A stretch of DNA of 18,063 bases from Clostridiales bacterium (lineage in GTDB: Bacteria; Bacillota; Clostridia; Christensenellales; Christensenellaceae): positions 1 through 18,063 of the forward strand of contig QAKS01000067.1 of the NCBI GenBank assembly GCA_003343685.1, written 5' to 3'. The notes beneath the pieces are model-generated. The model was not told the origin of the DNA, did not search any database, and saw nothing but the letters and a program-made list of their open reading frames with translations. The first letter of the stretch is position 1; each line of letters begins with the position of its first letter. Shown here in pieces: positions 1 to 7,737 of the stretch. The position numbers and the translations under genes are program-made.

Positions 1-82
1 CATTCGCGGGGCAGATCTCTGCATCGGAAAAAATAACCTGCCGGAACGGGCAGTTGATATGGCGAAACGGAGAAAGGCGCGC

Positions 83-111
83 TTGACAGATGAAAGACGG
101 TTCTATATAAT
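83..111 (+). promoter_or_regulatory. Sigma-A promoter of the rpmH operon
   Basis: TTGACA at 83-88 and TATAAT at 106-111 are both exact consensus hexamers with an optimal 17-base spacer. Transcription should start near 118, leaving a leader of about 75 bases before rpmH. No other promoter of this quality is visible before 6546, so it probably drives the whole ribosomal/tRNA-modification operon. The 82 bases to its left show no recognisable gene and no good DnaA box. Confidence 0.9.
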
Positions 112-192
112 AGTAGGCGTATTTTTATGTAGTGTGGGAGGTTATCCCCGTAAAGCGAAAAACGGCAATGCCGAAGAATAAGGAGTATTATA

Positions 193-327
193 ATGAAAAG
201 AACGTATCAACCGAAGAAGAGACAGAGAAGTAAAGTACACGGCTTTAGAAAGCGCATGCAAAAGAAGAACGGAAGAAACGTACTGAAGAGAAGAAGAGCT
301 AAAGGCAGAAAGAAGCTTACTGCATAA
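193..327 (+). CDS. rpmH: 50S ribosomal protein L34 (bL34)
   Basis: The 44-residue protein is very basic and starts [20 protein letters not shown], the L34 signature; its length is the usual one for the family. L34 is a small component of the large ribosomal subunit that binds 23S rRNA. AAGGAG at 180-185 sits 7 bases before the ATG, so the start is secure. It is the first gene of the operon and is followed after 6 bases by rnpA, the standard bacterial pairing next to the origin. Confidence 0.97.
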   Translation: MKRTYQPKKRQRSKVHGFRKRMQKKNGRNVLKRRRAKGRKKLTA

Positions 328-333
328 TATCTG

Positions 334-693
334 GTGGAGACTTTAAAAAAGCGCAGGGATTTTAGTTTTGTGTATAGGCGGGGAAAGCCTTTTTACAGCG
401 CCAATATGGTGCTCGTTTCCTTGCATCGCAAGGGAGGGCCTGTAAAGACAGGCTTTTCCGTAAGCAAAAAAATCGGCTGTGCGGTAAAGCGCAATCAGGT
501 GCGCCGCAGAATGAAGGAGGCCATGAGGCAGTTGGAGCGCGAAAACCGCGCGGCAACACTTCCGTGCTATATGATTTTTATAGCCAAGCCGCCTATCGCA
601 GATGCTCCGTATGCGGCAATTGTAAGAGACATGGAGCGGCTGATGAAAAAAATGGCGGACAGCAAAACGAGTTCCGCAGGAGACAGGCAATGA
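334..693 (+). CDS. rnpA: Ribonuclease P protein component
   Basis: The 119-residue basic protein is the protein cofactor of the RNase P ribozyme, which removes 5' leaders from pre-tRNAs. It shows the family pattern: an N-terminal [15 protein letters not shown] segment, FSVSKKIG, and the RNR-type helix [12 protein letters not shown] (about residues 53-64). The start is taken as GTG at 334. A CTG at 331 is in frame, and a stop (the rpmH TAA at 325-327) lies just before it, so the start can only be one of these or internal. No good Shine-Dalgarno is visible, and translation is probably coupled to rpmH, whose stop is 6 bases away. The 3' end overlaps yidD by 4 bases. Confidence 0.93.
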   Translation: METLKKRRDFSFVYRRGKPFYSANMVLVSLHRKGGPVKTGFSVSKKIGCAVKRNQVRRRMKEAMRQLERENRAATLPCYMIFIAKPPIADAPYAAIVRDMERLMKKMADSKTSSAGDRQ

Positions 694-899
694 AAAAGAT
701 AGCGTTGCTGCTCATATCTTTTTATCAAAAAGCCATATCGCCCTATCTTGGAAATAACTGCAGGTTTACGCCTACATGCTCCGAATATGCGGCGGGCGCC
801 ATATCCAAATACGGTATCTTTAAAGGAAGCGCTCTTGCAATCTGGCGTATACTTCGCTGTAATCCCTTTTCAAAGGGTGGTTACGATCCGGTCCCCTAA
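690..899 (+). CDS. yidD: Membrane protein insertion efficiency factor YidD
   Basis: The 69-residue protein carries the YidD core: [14 protein letters not shown] at the N-terminus, then [12 protein letters not shown] with paired cysteines, and the end motif [14 protein letters not shown]. YidD is a small peripheral membrane protein thought to help YidC-dependent insertion. The ATG at 690 overlaps the rnpA stop as ATGA, and AGGAG at 678-682 gives a spacing of 7. A longer reading of the same frame starting at 564 lies inside rnpA and is not needed. It lies between rnpA and yidC, the conserved order. Confidence 0.95.
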   Translation: MKKIALLLISFYQKAISPYLGNNCRFTPTCSEYAAGAISKYGIFKGSALAIWRILRCNPFSKGGYDPVP

Positions 900-923
900 C
901 AGGACTGTCCGGGAGGAAAAAAT

Positions 924-1868
924 TTGGGTTTTTTAAGTGACAATTTTATATCTGAGGGAATCGTTTTTGTACTCAAATGGGTATTTGAACTGGTAAACGA
1001 TTACTCTATCACAATCATACTTCTTACAATTGCGATTAAGCTTGTAACGATGCCGCTGGATTTGAAACAGCGCGCGAGTATGAGAAAGACGAGCGCTGTT
1101 GCCGCCGAGGTTGCGGGAATTAAAAAGCGTTATGCAAACGCCCCGGATCAGGCAAACAAAAAGGTACAGGAGCTCTATAGGGAAAGAAATATAAAGCCTA
1201 CTGCCGGATGTCTGCCGATGGCGATTACGATGATTCTTCTGTTTGCCTTTTTTGGAGCCCTCAGGGTGATTGCCAGCGAACAGACGGTTGGAATCGTACT
1301 GGACGCAGTGAAAAACGGCGCGCAGAATGTTGAGCTGCCAAACTGGCTGTGGGTTCATAACTTCTGGCAGCCGGACAGCGGCTTTGCAGGCTGTCTGCCG
1401 ACCACGCAGGAGTTCACGTCATTTCTGATGCAGAACAGCAATTATATTACGCCGCAGACGCTTATGCTTTTGAAAAATGCGGGGCTTGTTGCTTTTGATA
1501 ACGGTGTTTTTTCAGTGGTTGCCTCCAATTATGAGGCAATGTGCAGCACCATTATTTCCGCAAACGGTCTGACGGGGCTTGCAAACGGCTGGTTCGGACT
1601 GCCGCTGTTGGCCGGTGTATCTTTGTTCTTTAACCAATGGTATACCCAGAAGAAGAACCCCAATACGGCAATGGCGGAACAGCAGGCGGGTATGAATAAG
1701 ATGATGCTCTACTTCTTTCCTCTGTTTTCAGTATACATCTGCGCCACGAGTAATACGGCTTTCGCGGTGTACTGGCTGGTGAGCAACCTGTATATGACGA
1801 TATTTAACCTTATCGTAAACCTGTACTATAAGAAAAAAGAGGAGAAAAATCCTGTACTGATACGATGA
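924..1868 (+). CDS. yidC: Membrane protein insertase YidC/Oxa1
   Basis: The 314-residue polytopic membrane protein inserts proteins into the cytoplasmic membrane, alone or with Sec. A first helix (about residues 25-46) ends in the conserved MPLDLKQ. A basic cytoplasmic hairpin follows (50-95), then a second helix (97-116) and a long external segment (117-220). The last helices are near 221-238, 258-275 and 277-302, with a basic tail. The start is TTG at 924, supported by GGAGG at 912-916. The residue matching the conserved groove arginine is lysine (K39 in IAIKLVTMPL), which keeps the charge. The N-terminus has no lipobox cysteine, unlike Bacillus SpoIIIJ. Confidence 0.93.
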   Translation: MGFLSDNFISEGIVFVLKWVFELVNDYSITIILLTIAIKLVTMPLDLKQRASMRKTSAVAAEVAGIKKRYANAPDQANKKVQELYRERNIKPTAGCLPMAITMILLFAFFGALRVIASEQTVGIVLDAVKNGAQNVELPNWLWVHNFWQPDSGFAGCLPTTQEFTSFLMQNSNYITPQTLMLLKNAGLVAFDNGVFSVVASNYEAMCSTIISANGLTGLANGWFGLPLLAGVSLFFNQWYTQKKNPNTAMAEQQAGMNKMMLYFFPLFSVYICATSNTAFAVYWLVSNLYMTIFNLIVNLYYKKKEEKNPVLIR

Positions 1869-1883
1869 ACTGGAGATGATTTC

Positions 1884-2648
1884 ATGAGTGAATATTTGGA
1901 AGTAAAGGCTAAAACAATAGATGAAGCCATTATGAAGGGTTTGGCCCAGATGGATGTTTCCATCGATGAGGTCAATATAGATATCATAGAGGAGGGCGGA
2001 AAAGGCTTTCTCGGGCTGGGGCGTTCGGCTGTTGTTCGATTGACCAGAAAAGGAGAGGAAGGGACTGCCGCTGCATCTTCGGAGAAGCCGGCAGTAAAGC
2101 CCGCTGCGAAGAAGGAAAGACCTGAGTTTGCGCGGAAAAAGCGCGAGGATCAGAAAAAGCCGGCAAAAAAATCGGAGACTGCCGCAAAGACAGACGACGA
2201 CGAAAAGACACAGGCTGCCATCGAGTTTTTGAACGGCATGTTTCAGAAGATGCGCGTTGACGCAACGGCACAGGGAAAACGCACGCAGGATGGAATTTTT
2301 CTGGAGATTACGGGTGATTCCACCGGTGTTTTGATCGGCCGCCGCGGAGATACGCTCGACGCCATCCAATATCTGACAAGCCTTGTGGTCAATAAGGGAA
2401 AGGCGGAGTATATCCGCGTCGTCATTGATACGGAGAACTACAGAAAAAAGAGAGAGGATACACTCGTAAAGCTGGCAAACAGAATGGCAGCGAAGGTAGA
2501 AAAGTCGGGGCGCCGCATGGTGCTGGAGCCGATGAACCCTTATGAGAGAAGAATCCTTCATTCTACAATACAGAACCACCCGGGCGTCGAGTCTTTGAGC
2601 GAGGGAGAAGATCCCTACAGGCGCGTGGTGATACGGAAGAAGAGATAA
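1884..2648 (+). CDS. jag: Jag/KhpB (EloR) RNA-binding protein
   Basis: The 254-residue protein has three parts. A Jag N-terminal domain (1-55) contains EEGGKGFLGLG. A charged Lys/Glu/Ala linker (about 56-108) follows. The C-terminal half has a KH domain with the GxxG loop GRRG at 152-155 and an R3H domain with R222 and H226 in ERRILH. The family binds RNA and in Streptococcus affects cell elongation and division, usually with partner KhpA, which is not in this window. The ATG is preceded by GGAG at 1872-1875. It follows yidC by 15 bases, the usual neighbour in Firmicutes. Confidence 0.94.
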   Translation: MSEYLEVKAKTIDEAIMKGLAQMDVSIDEVNIDIIEEGGKGFLGLGRSAVVRLTRKGEEGTAAASSEKPAVKPAAKKERPEFARKKREDQKKPAKKSETAAKTDDDEKTQAAIEFLNGMFQKMRVDATAQGKRTQDGIFLEITGDSTGVLIGRRGDTLDAIQYLTSLVVNKGKAEYIRVVIDTENYRKKREDTLVKLANRMAAKVEKSGRRMVLEPMNPYERRILHSTIQNHPGVESLSEGEDPYRRVVIRKKR

Positions 2649-2654
2649 AAAGAT

Positions 2655-3995
2655 ATGCGTACGATCTGTGCGCTCGGCACCGCCTGCGGTTCGTCGGGCA
2701 TCAACATTATAAGGATCAGTGGAGACGACGCCCTTTCTGTTTTGAAGGGCGTTTTTTCGCCTCTGGAAAAAGACGGGCTGAAGCCGCGCACGATGACGCT
2801 GGGAAAGCTGCTCGATGATTCCGGCTCCGTCATAGACAAGTGTCTTGCTGTATGGTTCCGTTCGCCCGCTTCTTATACGGGTGAGGATGTATGCGAGCTG
2901 CACATTCACGGGGGAGCGGCGCTTGCTCGGCTTGCCATGAGAAGCGTTATGGCACATGGCGCTCTGCCTGCGGAGCCGGGCGAATTTACGAAGCGCGCTT
3001 TTTTAAACGGTAAATTGGATATGGCTGAGGCTGAGAGTATTCAGCAGTTGATTTCTGCAAAGTCCGAGAGCGGCGCCCGCGCTGCGGCAAATGCTTTAAG
3101 CGGCGCCATGACCGCAAAAATCAGAAGAGCGCAGGAGCAGCTGAAGGATGTGATTGCCCTGCTCGAGGCGGGAATAGAGTACCCTGAGGAGGACATTGAA
3201 GCGGCAGACGACGCGCGTGAGCCGCTGAGAGCCGCTGAAATTTCCATAAATGGGCTGTTGGATGGTCTGCATTTGGGAAAACTCGCCAGAGACGGCCTCA
3301 GAATTGCCATTGCAGGCAGACCGAATGTGGGAAAATCCTCCCTGCTGAACGCAATCCTCGGAAATGACCGGGCGATTGTGACGCAGATACCCGGAACGAC
3401 ACGAGATGTCATAGAGGAGCAGTATCAGATGGAGGGCATACCTTTTGTGTTCATTGATACGGCGGGCATCCGTGATACAGAGGACGCTGTGGAGACAATC
3501 GGCGTCGAGCGAAGCCGCCGTACTGTGGATGAGGCGGATATGACACTGTTTGTCCTCGACGGGACTGTTCCGTTGACGGATGAGGAGCGCGAGTTATTTG
3601 AAACGGTGAGAAAAAAGGATCATATAATTATTCTGAATAAATGCGATGATCCAAATTTTAGGCGGGATAATGGTCTGACGGAAAGACCATTTATACTGTC
3701 TGCGAAAACCGGCGTTGGGGTAGAGGAACTGCTGCATGAAATATTAAAGCGCGCTTTGGGCGGAGACCATATGCGCGAGGAGATATTTGTATGGACGGAA
3801 CGTCAGGCTGACGCATTGCGCCGCGCCGGTCGGTCTATGACTGCCGCAAGAACTGCTTTGGACGAAGGCATAGATCTGGACTGTGTGACGATTGATTTAA
3901 TGGACGCCTATCGGGCGCTGGGAGAGATTACGGGAGAAACTTTGACGGAGGATATTGTTGACAGGATTTTTTCAAAATTCTGTCTCGGAAAATAG
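2655..3995 (+). CDS. mnmE: tRNA uridine-5-carboxymethylaminomethyl modification GTPase MnmE
   Basis: The 446-residue GTPase works with MnmG to modify U34 in the tRNA wobble position. The N-terminal folate-binding domain occupies about 1-115. A helical region is split by the G domain: P-loop GRPNVGKSS at 221-229, switch region PGTTRD at 246-251, DTAG at 268-271 and NKCD at 328-331. The C-terminal FCLGK retains the catalytic cysteine (C443) of the family C[I/L]GK end. The start at 2655 is 6 bases after jag and has only a weak purine-rich site, suggesting coupling. Length and motifs are normal. Confidence 0.97.
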   Translation: MRTICALGTACGSSGINIIRISGDDALSVLKGVFSPLEKDGLKPRTMTLGKLLDDSGSVIDKCLAVWFRSPASYTGEDVCELHIHGGAALARLAMRSVMAHGALPAEPGEFTKRAFLNGKLDMAEAESIQQLISAKSESGARAAANALSGAMTAKIRRAQEQLKDVIALLEAGIEYPEEDIEAADDAREPLRAAEISINGLLDGLHLGKLARDGLRIAIAGRPNVGKSSLLNAILGNDRAIVTQIPGTTRDVIEEQYQMEGIPFVFIDTAGIRDTEDAVETIGVERSRRTVDEADMTLFVLDGTVPLTDEERELFETVRKKDHIIILNKCDDPNFRRDNGLTERPFILSAKTGVGVEELLHEILKRALGGDHMREEIFVWTERQADALRRAGRSMTAARTALDEGIDLDCVTIDLMDAYRALGEITGETLTEDIVDRIFSKFCLGK

Positions 3996-3998
3996 AAC

Positions 3999-5858
3999 AT
4001 GAGGACTTATAATGCGGGAAGTTTTGACATAACGGTAATCGGGGCAGGGCATGCCGGCGTGGAGGCTGCGCTTGCTTCAGCACGGATGGGTATGAAGACA
4101 CTGCTCCTGACGATTAACCTGGAGGGGATTGCTCTCATGGCGTGTAACCCGTCCATCGGTGGTACGGCGAAGGGCCATCTTGTGCGGGAGGTGGATGCGC
4201 TGGGAGGTCAGATGGGACTGTCTGCCGATAAGGCTGCTATGCAGATCAAGCTGCTCAACACAGGCAAAGGCCCGGCAGTTCGATCGATTAGAGCGCAGGA
4301 GGACAAGAGATACTACCAGCGGATCATGAAGGGTGTTCTCGAAAACACAGAAAACCTCTTTTTGAAACAGGGGGAAGTGGTGGATATAGAGGAGAGAAAC
4401 GGAGCCATATCAGCTGTTGTTACCATGACGGGAGCTCGCTATGAAACGCGGGCTGTCGTTGTCGCCACGGGAGTATATCTGAAAAGCCAGATTATTATCG
4501 GAGAATATGTAAAAAAGAGCGGCCCCCAAGGGCTTCTTCCTGCAGGAGAGCTTTCGGCCGCACTTTTGCGATTGGGCATGGAGCTGAGACGGTTTAAAAC
4601 GGGAACGCCTGCTCGTGTAGATGGAAATACTCTTGATTTTTCTAAAATGACGCCCCAGTACGGAGACGAAAAAACCACACCCTTTTCCTTTTTGGATCAG
4701 GGACTTTCCCTCAATCAGTGTGCGTGTTATCTTACCTATACGAACGAGCGTACTCATGAAATTATTAGAAACAATCTTGACAGAAGTCCCCTGTACAGCG
4801 GAAGTATTAAGGGGATTGGGCCACGCTATTGCCCGTCTATTGAGGATAAGATCGTCAAATTTCCCGACAAGGAGAGACATCAGCTTTTTTTAGAGCCGGA
4901 AGGGACCGACACAAACGAATATTATGTACAGGGCATGAGCAGCAGTATGCCTGAGGAGGTACAGATTGAGATTTATCGTTCGGTAGCCGGAATGGAACAC
5001 GTCGAATTTATGCGTCCTGCTTACGCAATCGAGTATGACTGCATTGACTCTTTACAGCTTGCATCGTCGCTTATGGTGCGGCATATAGACGGGCTGTTTA
5101 TGGCGGGGCAGATCAATGGTTCTTCGGGCTACGAAGAGGCCGCAGCGCAGGGAATTATTGCCGGAATGAATGCGGTCTTTTACGTAAGGGGACAGGAGCC
5201 GCTCGTCCTTGGAAGAGACAGAGCCTATACGGGAGTTCTGATAGATGATCTTGTGACAAAGGGAACGAACGAACCCTACAGGATGATGACGGCGAGGGCG
5301 GAATACCGCCTGGAGCTGCGGCAGGATAATGCCGATTTGCGTCTGACGGAGATTGGAAGGCGGGCGGGTCTTGTGACGGACGTGCGTTATGACAGGTTTA
5401 TGCGAAAAAAAGAAATTGTTTCACGTGAAACAGAGAGAATGAAATCCACATATTTTTCGCCGGAAACTGCCGAAGCCATTCTCAAAAAATATGGAGAGAC
5501 ACCTGCAAAAAGCGGTATTTCGGCGGCAGAGCTGCTCCGCCGTCCGCAGGTTAAAATTGACGACGTCCTTTTTGCGGAATACGACGATGATATAAAGGGA
5601 CAGATTGAAACGGAGATAAAATACGAGGGATATATCAAAAAACAGCAGAGATTGATCCGCGAGGCGCGTGGTGCAGAGGAAAAAACAATTCCCCCCGATA
5701 TTGATTATGATGACGTCAGCGGACTGAGAATAGAGGCGCGGCAAAAGCTTGATAAGGTGAAGCCCGAAACGCTTGGTCAGGCGGGGCGCATTTCCGGCGT
5801 TTCTCCTGCCGATGTGGCAGTGCTCACCATATATCTGGAGAGGAAAAGGCATGGATAA
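3999..5858 (+). CDS. mnmG: tRNA uridine-5-carboxymethylaminomethyl modification enzyme MnmG (GidA)
   Basis: The 619-residue FAD enzyme is the partner of MnmE. The dinucleotide-binding motif VIGAGHAGVEAALASARMG is at about 13-31. CNPSIGGTAKGHLVREVDALGG follows near residues 48-69, and the C-terminus ends GRISGVSPADVAVLTIYLER as expected. It starts 3 bases after the mnmE stop and overlaps rsmG by 8 bases. A perfect 16-base parS palindrome (5417-5432) is embedded in the codons for V-S-R-E-T near residues 474-478, so this stretch serves as both coding and segregation sequence. Confidence 0.97.
   Translation: MRTYNAGSFDITVIGAGHAGVEAALASARMGMKTLLLTINLEGIALMACNPSIGGTAKGHLVREVDALGGQMGLSADKAAMQIKLLNTGKGPAVRSIRAQEDKRYYQRIMKGVLENTENLFLKQGEVVDIEERNGAISAVVTMTGARYETRAVVVATGVYLKSQIIIGEYVKKSGPQGLLPAGELSAALLRLGMELRRFKTGTPARVDGNTLDFSKMTPQYGDEKTTPFSFLDQGLSLNQCACYLTYTNERTHEIIRNNLDRSPLYSGSIKGIGPRYCPSIEDKIVKFPDKERHQLFLEPEGTDTNEYYVQGMSSSMPEEVQIEIYRSVAGMEHVEFMRPAYAIEYDCIDSLQLASSLMVRHIDGLFMAGQINGSSGYEEAAAQGIIAGMNAVFYVRGQEPLVLGRDRAYTGVLIDDLVTKGTNEPYRMMTARAEYRLELRQDNADLRLTEIGRRAGLVTDVRYDRFMRKKEIVSRETERMKSTYFSPETAEAILKKYGETPAKSGISAAELLRRPQVKIDDVLFAEYDDDIKGQIETEIKYEGYIKKQQRLIREARGAEEKTIPPDIDYDDVSGLRIEARQKLDKVKPETLGQAGRISGVSPADVAVLTIYLERKRHG
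5417..5432. promoter_or_regulatory. parS centromere site 1 (inside mnmG)
   Basis: TGTTTCACGTGAAACA is a perfect 16-base palindrome identical to the consensus parS bound by ParB/Spo0J. A ParB with parS-type specificity residues is encoded 3.2 kb downstream. ParB should load here, spread, and recruit SMC and ParA to segregate the origin. The site lies in coding sequence, as parS sites often do. Confidence 0.95.
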
Positions 5859-6546
5859 GATATACGGCGCTATTGTAAAGATGGGCTATCCCGTTCATGT
5901 GGCGGAGAAGTTTTCCACATATGCACAAATGCTGCTTACGGAAAACGAGAGGACAAACCTTACGAGAATTACAGAGCCTGCGGATGTGGTGTACAATCAC
6001 TTTGTCGATGCGGTGTCCCCGGTCGATCTCGGCTTGATTCACGATGGCGATAAAATTATGGATGTGGGAACAGGACCTGGAATACCGGCTATACCTCTAG
6101 CCATTATGCTTCCCCATTCAAAAATTACTGCCATAGAGTCCGTGGGTAAAAAGGTGGACTTTGTGGATAAAGTTGTGGATAGCCTATGTGTAAATGTGGA
6201 TGTTTTGAATGAAAGAGCAGAAAAAGCAGCTTTTTTTCAAAATATGAGGTCATCTTTTGATGTGGTTGTGTCGAGAGCTGTCGCAAGCCTGCCTGTGCTT
6301 TTAGAGCTTGTCGGAGCGTTTGCAAAAGAGGGCGGCCTCGTTGTCGCATATAAAGGAAAGGGATATCGGGAGGAAGCGGAGCAAGCCCGAAACGCCGCTA
6401 AAATGATGGGGCTTCGCGGGCCGGAGATATACGACGTCAAGCTGGGGGACGGCGTGGTTCATTATCTGCTTAAATATGAAAAGCTTTATCCCACCGGTAA
6501 AAAATTTCCGAGACGTTACTCCGTGATAAAAAGAACGCCTCTTTAG
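5851..6546 (+). CDS. rsmG: 16S rRNA (guanine-527-N7)-methyltransferase RsmG (GidB)
   Basis: The 231-residue SAM-dependent enzyme makes m7G527 in 16S rRNA. Visible are the N-terminal NERTNLTRI (32-40), the SAM loop DVGTGPGIPAIPLA (71-84), SRAVASL (141-147) and YKGKG (167-171), with FPRR near the end. The ATG at 5851 is chosen because the homologous protein begins there and it overlaps the mnmG stop by 8 bases; the frame could extend to 5773 but that would lie inside mnmG. It is the last gene before terminator 6590-6610. Confidence 0.95.
   Translation: MDKIYGAIVKMGYPVHVAEKFSTYAQMLLTENERTNLTRITEPADVVYNHFVDAVSPVDLGLIHDGDKIMDVGTGPGIPAIPLAIMLPHSKITAIESVGKKVDFVDKVVDSLCVNVDVLNERAEKAAFFQNMRSSFDVVVSRAVASLPVLLELVGAFAKEGGLVVAYKGKGYREEAEQARNAAKMMGLRGPEIYDVKLGDGVVHYLLKYEKLYPTGKKFPRRYSVIKRTPL
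6162..6182 (-). other. Pair of DnaA-box-like nonamers inside rsmG
   Basis: TGTGGATAA at 6162-6170 is an exact DnaA box read on the minus strand (TTATCCACA). TGTGGATAG at 6174-6182 differs at one position, 12 bases along in the same orientation. TGTGGATGT at 6195 is a poorer third copy. All three encode Val-Asp pairs, so the repetition may simply reflect protein sequence. Confidence 0.3.
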
Positions 6547-6589
6547 CGTTTTGAGAGAAATATGTTTTTATCATAATGAATAACTGATC

Positions 6590-6610
6590 AGGCGCATTGC
6601 GCCTTTTTTT
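6590..6610 (+). terminator. Rho-independent terminator after rsmG
   Basis: A GC-rich stem AGGCGC/GCGCCT with a 3-base loop is followed directly by seven T residues. It ends the long rpmH-rsmG operon and separates it from noc. Confidence 0.88.
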
Positions 6611-6690
6611 CTGCTGTTTTATTGTGACTCCTTGTTGGTGCATAGAGTACTGTTTAAGTTGATGGTATACATAAAAAGAATGTCGGCGTT

Positions 6691-6717
6691 TGTCCTGTTT
6701 TGCGGTTGGGCAGGACA
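6691..6717 (+). repeat. Inverted repeat in the noc leader
   Basis: TGTCCTG at 6691-6697 and CAGGACA at 6711-6717 are perfect inverted repeats around a 13-base loop. No T-run follows, so it is not a simple terminator. It lies about 95 bases before the noc start and could be an RNA hairpin or a protein-binding operator. The role is unknown. Confidence 0.5.
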
Positions 6718-6811
6718 GCGGCAATGTACGGCGAAATTTAGTAAGGCATGGGAAAAAATCAGCGTTGTGCGTTATTCACCATGCGACTACATACAAAAAG
6801 GAGCAGCAACA

Positions 6812-7654
6812 ATGATAAAACTGGCAAGACAACCGAGACCTGACACCAGGGAGCTATCGTGCCCGGAATTAATGATGATCCCGATTGATTGTATACGCCG
6901 CAATCCATATCAGCCGCGCAAACGGTTCAGAGAGGATACACTCACAGATCTCGCAAATTCCATTTCACAGATTGGATTGATTCAGCCGATCACTGTACGA
7001 AAGTGTGGGGACGGGCTGTATGAGCTGGTGGCGGGAGAGCGGAGACTCAGGGCAAGCCGCATGGCGGGGCTGTCCCATATTAAAGCCGTTGTTATGGGAG
7101 CGGTACAGGACAGGGATATAGCAATGGTGGCGCTGATTGAAAACCTCCAAAGGGAAAATCTTCATTTTTTTGAAGAAGCCGAGGCGTACCAAAGCTTGAT
7201 TCGGGATCACGGTTTTACACAGGAGGAACTGGCACGCCGACTTTCAAAAAATCAGTCAACTATTGCCAATAAGTTGAGAATTCTCAGATTGCCCCCCGAA
7301 GTAAAAGAGGCAATTACCAAAAGCTGTCTTACGGAGCGTCATGCGCGGTCTCTTTTGCGGCTGCATAACGAAGAAGCGCAGTTAAAACTGGTAGAAAAAA
7401 TCAGAAAGGAGGCTATCAGCGTAAAGGAAACGGAGCAGCTGGTAGAGGAGGAGCTGCAAAAGATCTATGGGGACGAAAAGACTGCCGAAAAGCCGCGTCC
7501 GCGGGTTATACAAATGCGCTGCAATTATGCAATTTATGTAAATACAATCAAGCAGACGCTGAAAAAAATATCTGCAAACGGTGTTAAGACATGCTTTGAT
7601 GAGGAGGACAGGGAGGACTGTACCGTACTTACAATAAAGCTGCTGAAAAAATAG
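6812..7654 (+). CDS. noc: Nucleoid occlusion protein Noc (ParB family)
   Basis: The 280-residue protein is a ParB-family CTPase and DNA-binding protein that in Bacillus stops division over the nucleoid. It has the N-terminal ParB domain with GERRLRAS (75-82) and ENLQRE (110-115), a helix-turn-helix, and a C-terminal part (NTIKQTL...GVKT) like Bacillus Noc rather than Spo0J. At the four specificity positions it has Q148, K154, R159 and R176, close to the Noc set Q/K/K/R. The ATG at 6812 has AAGGAG at 6798-6803; a longer frame back to 6632 has no such site. The N-terminus (MIKLARQPRPDTR) lacks an obvious long amphipathic membrane helix. A weak extended -10 lies near 6663-6671, but no convincing -35. 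It is monocistronic between two terminators. Confidence 0.88.
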   Translation: MIKLARQPRPDTRELSCPELMMIPIDCIRRNPYQPRKRFREDTLTDLANSISQIGLIQPITVRKCGDGLYELVAGERRLRASRMAGLSHIKAVVMGAVQDRDIAMVALIENLQRENLHFFEEAEAYQSLIRDHGFTQEELARRLSKNQSTIANKLRILRLPPEVKEAITKSCLTERHARSLLRLHNEEAQLKLVEKIRKEAISVKETEQLVEEELQKIYGDEKTAEKPRPRVIQMRCNYAIYVNTIKQTLKKISANGVKTCFDEEDREDCTVLTIKLLKK

Positions 7655-7670
7655 TGTTTCACGTGAAACA
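7655..7670. promoter_or_regulatory. parS centromere site 2 (noc-parA gap)
   Basis: TGTTTCACGTGAAACA is a second perfect parS, identical over all 16 bases to the one at 5417 and starting on the base after the noc stop codon. It sits about 185 bases before parA and just ahead of a terminator, so ParB bound here could also influence transcription of parAB. Confidence 0.96.
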
Positions 7671-7684
7671 ATAAAATACAATAT

Positions 7685-7718
7685 ATAGTATAGGTAAATA
7701 ATTACCTATACTATTTTT
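7685..7718 (+). terminator. Rho-independent terminator after noc
   Basis: ATAGTATAGGTAA (7685-7697) and TTACCTATACTAT (7702-7714) form a perfect 13-base-pair stem with a 4-base loop, followed by a T-run to 7718. The stem is AT-rich but long. There is no matching T-run on the other strand, so it looks one-directional, ending noc transcription. Confidence 0.8.
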
Positions 7719-7737
7719 ATGTAAAAAGAAAAAAACA

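Noticed and set aside
2..181. Frame open from the left edge for 59 codons to a TAA
   Set aside because: It runs across a promoter with perfect hexamers and the rpmH leader, and the translation resembles no protein I know. Most likely chance; a longer sequence to the left would settle it.
1..192. Possible origin of replication (TTATCCCC near 142-149)
   Set aside because: The nonamer has two mismatches to the DnaA box and stands alone, with no AT-rich unwinding region. The origin is more likely left of the window.
1728..2957. 409-codon open frame on the minus strand
   Set aside because: It lies opposite yidC, jag and mnmE, which have clear family motifs, and its translation has no recognisable domain or ribosome site.
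4858..4871. Noc-binding-site-like sequence ATTTCCCGACAAGG
   Set aside because: Only one half of the palindrome matches ATTTCCCGGGAAAT; a similar half-site near 15927 shows this is background.
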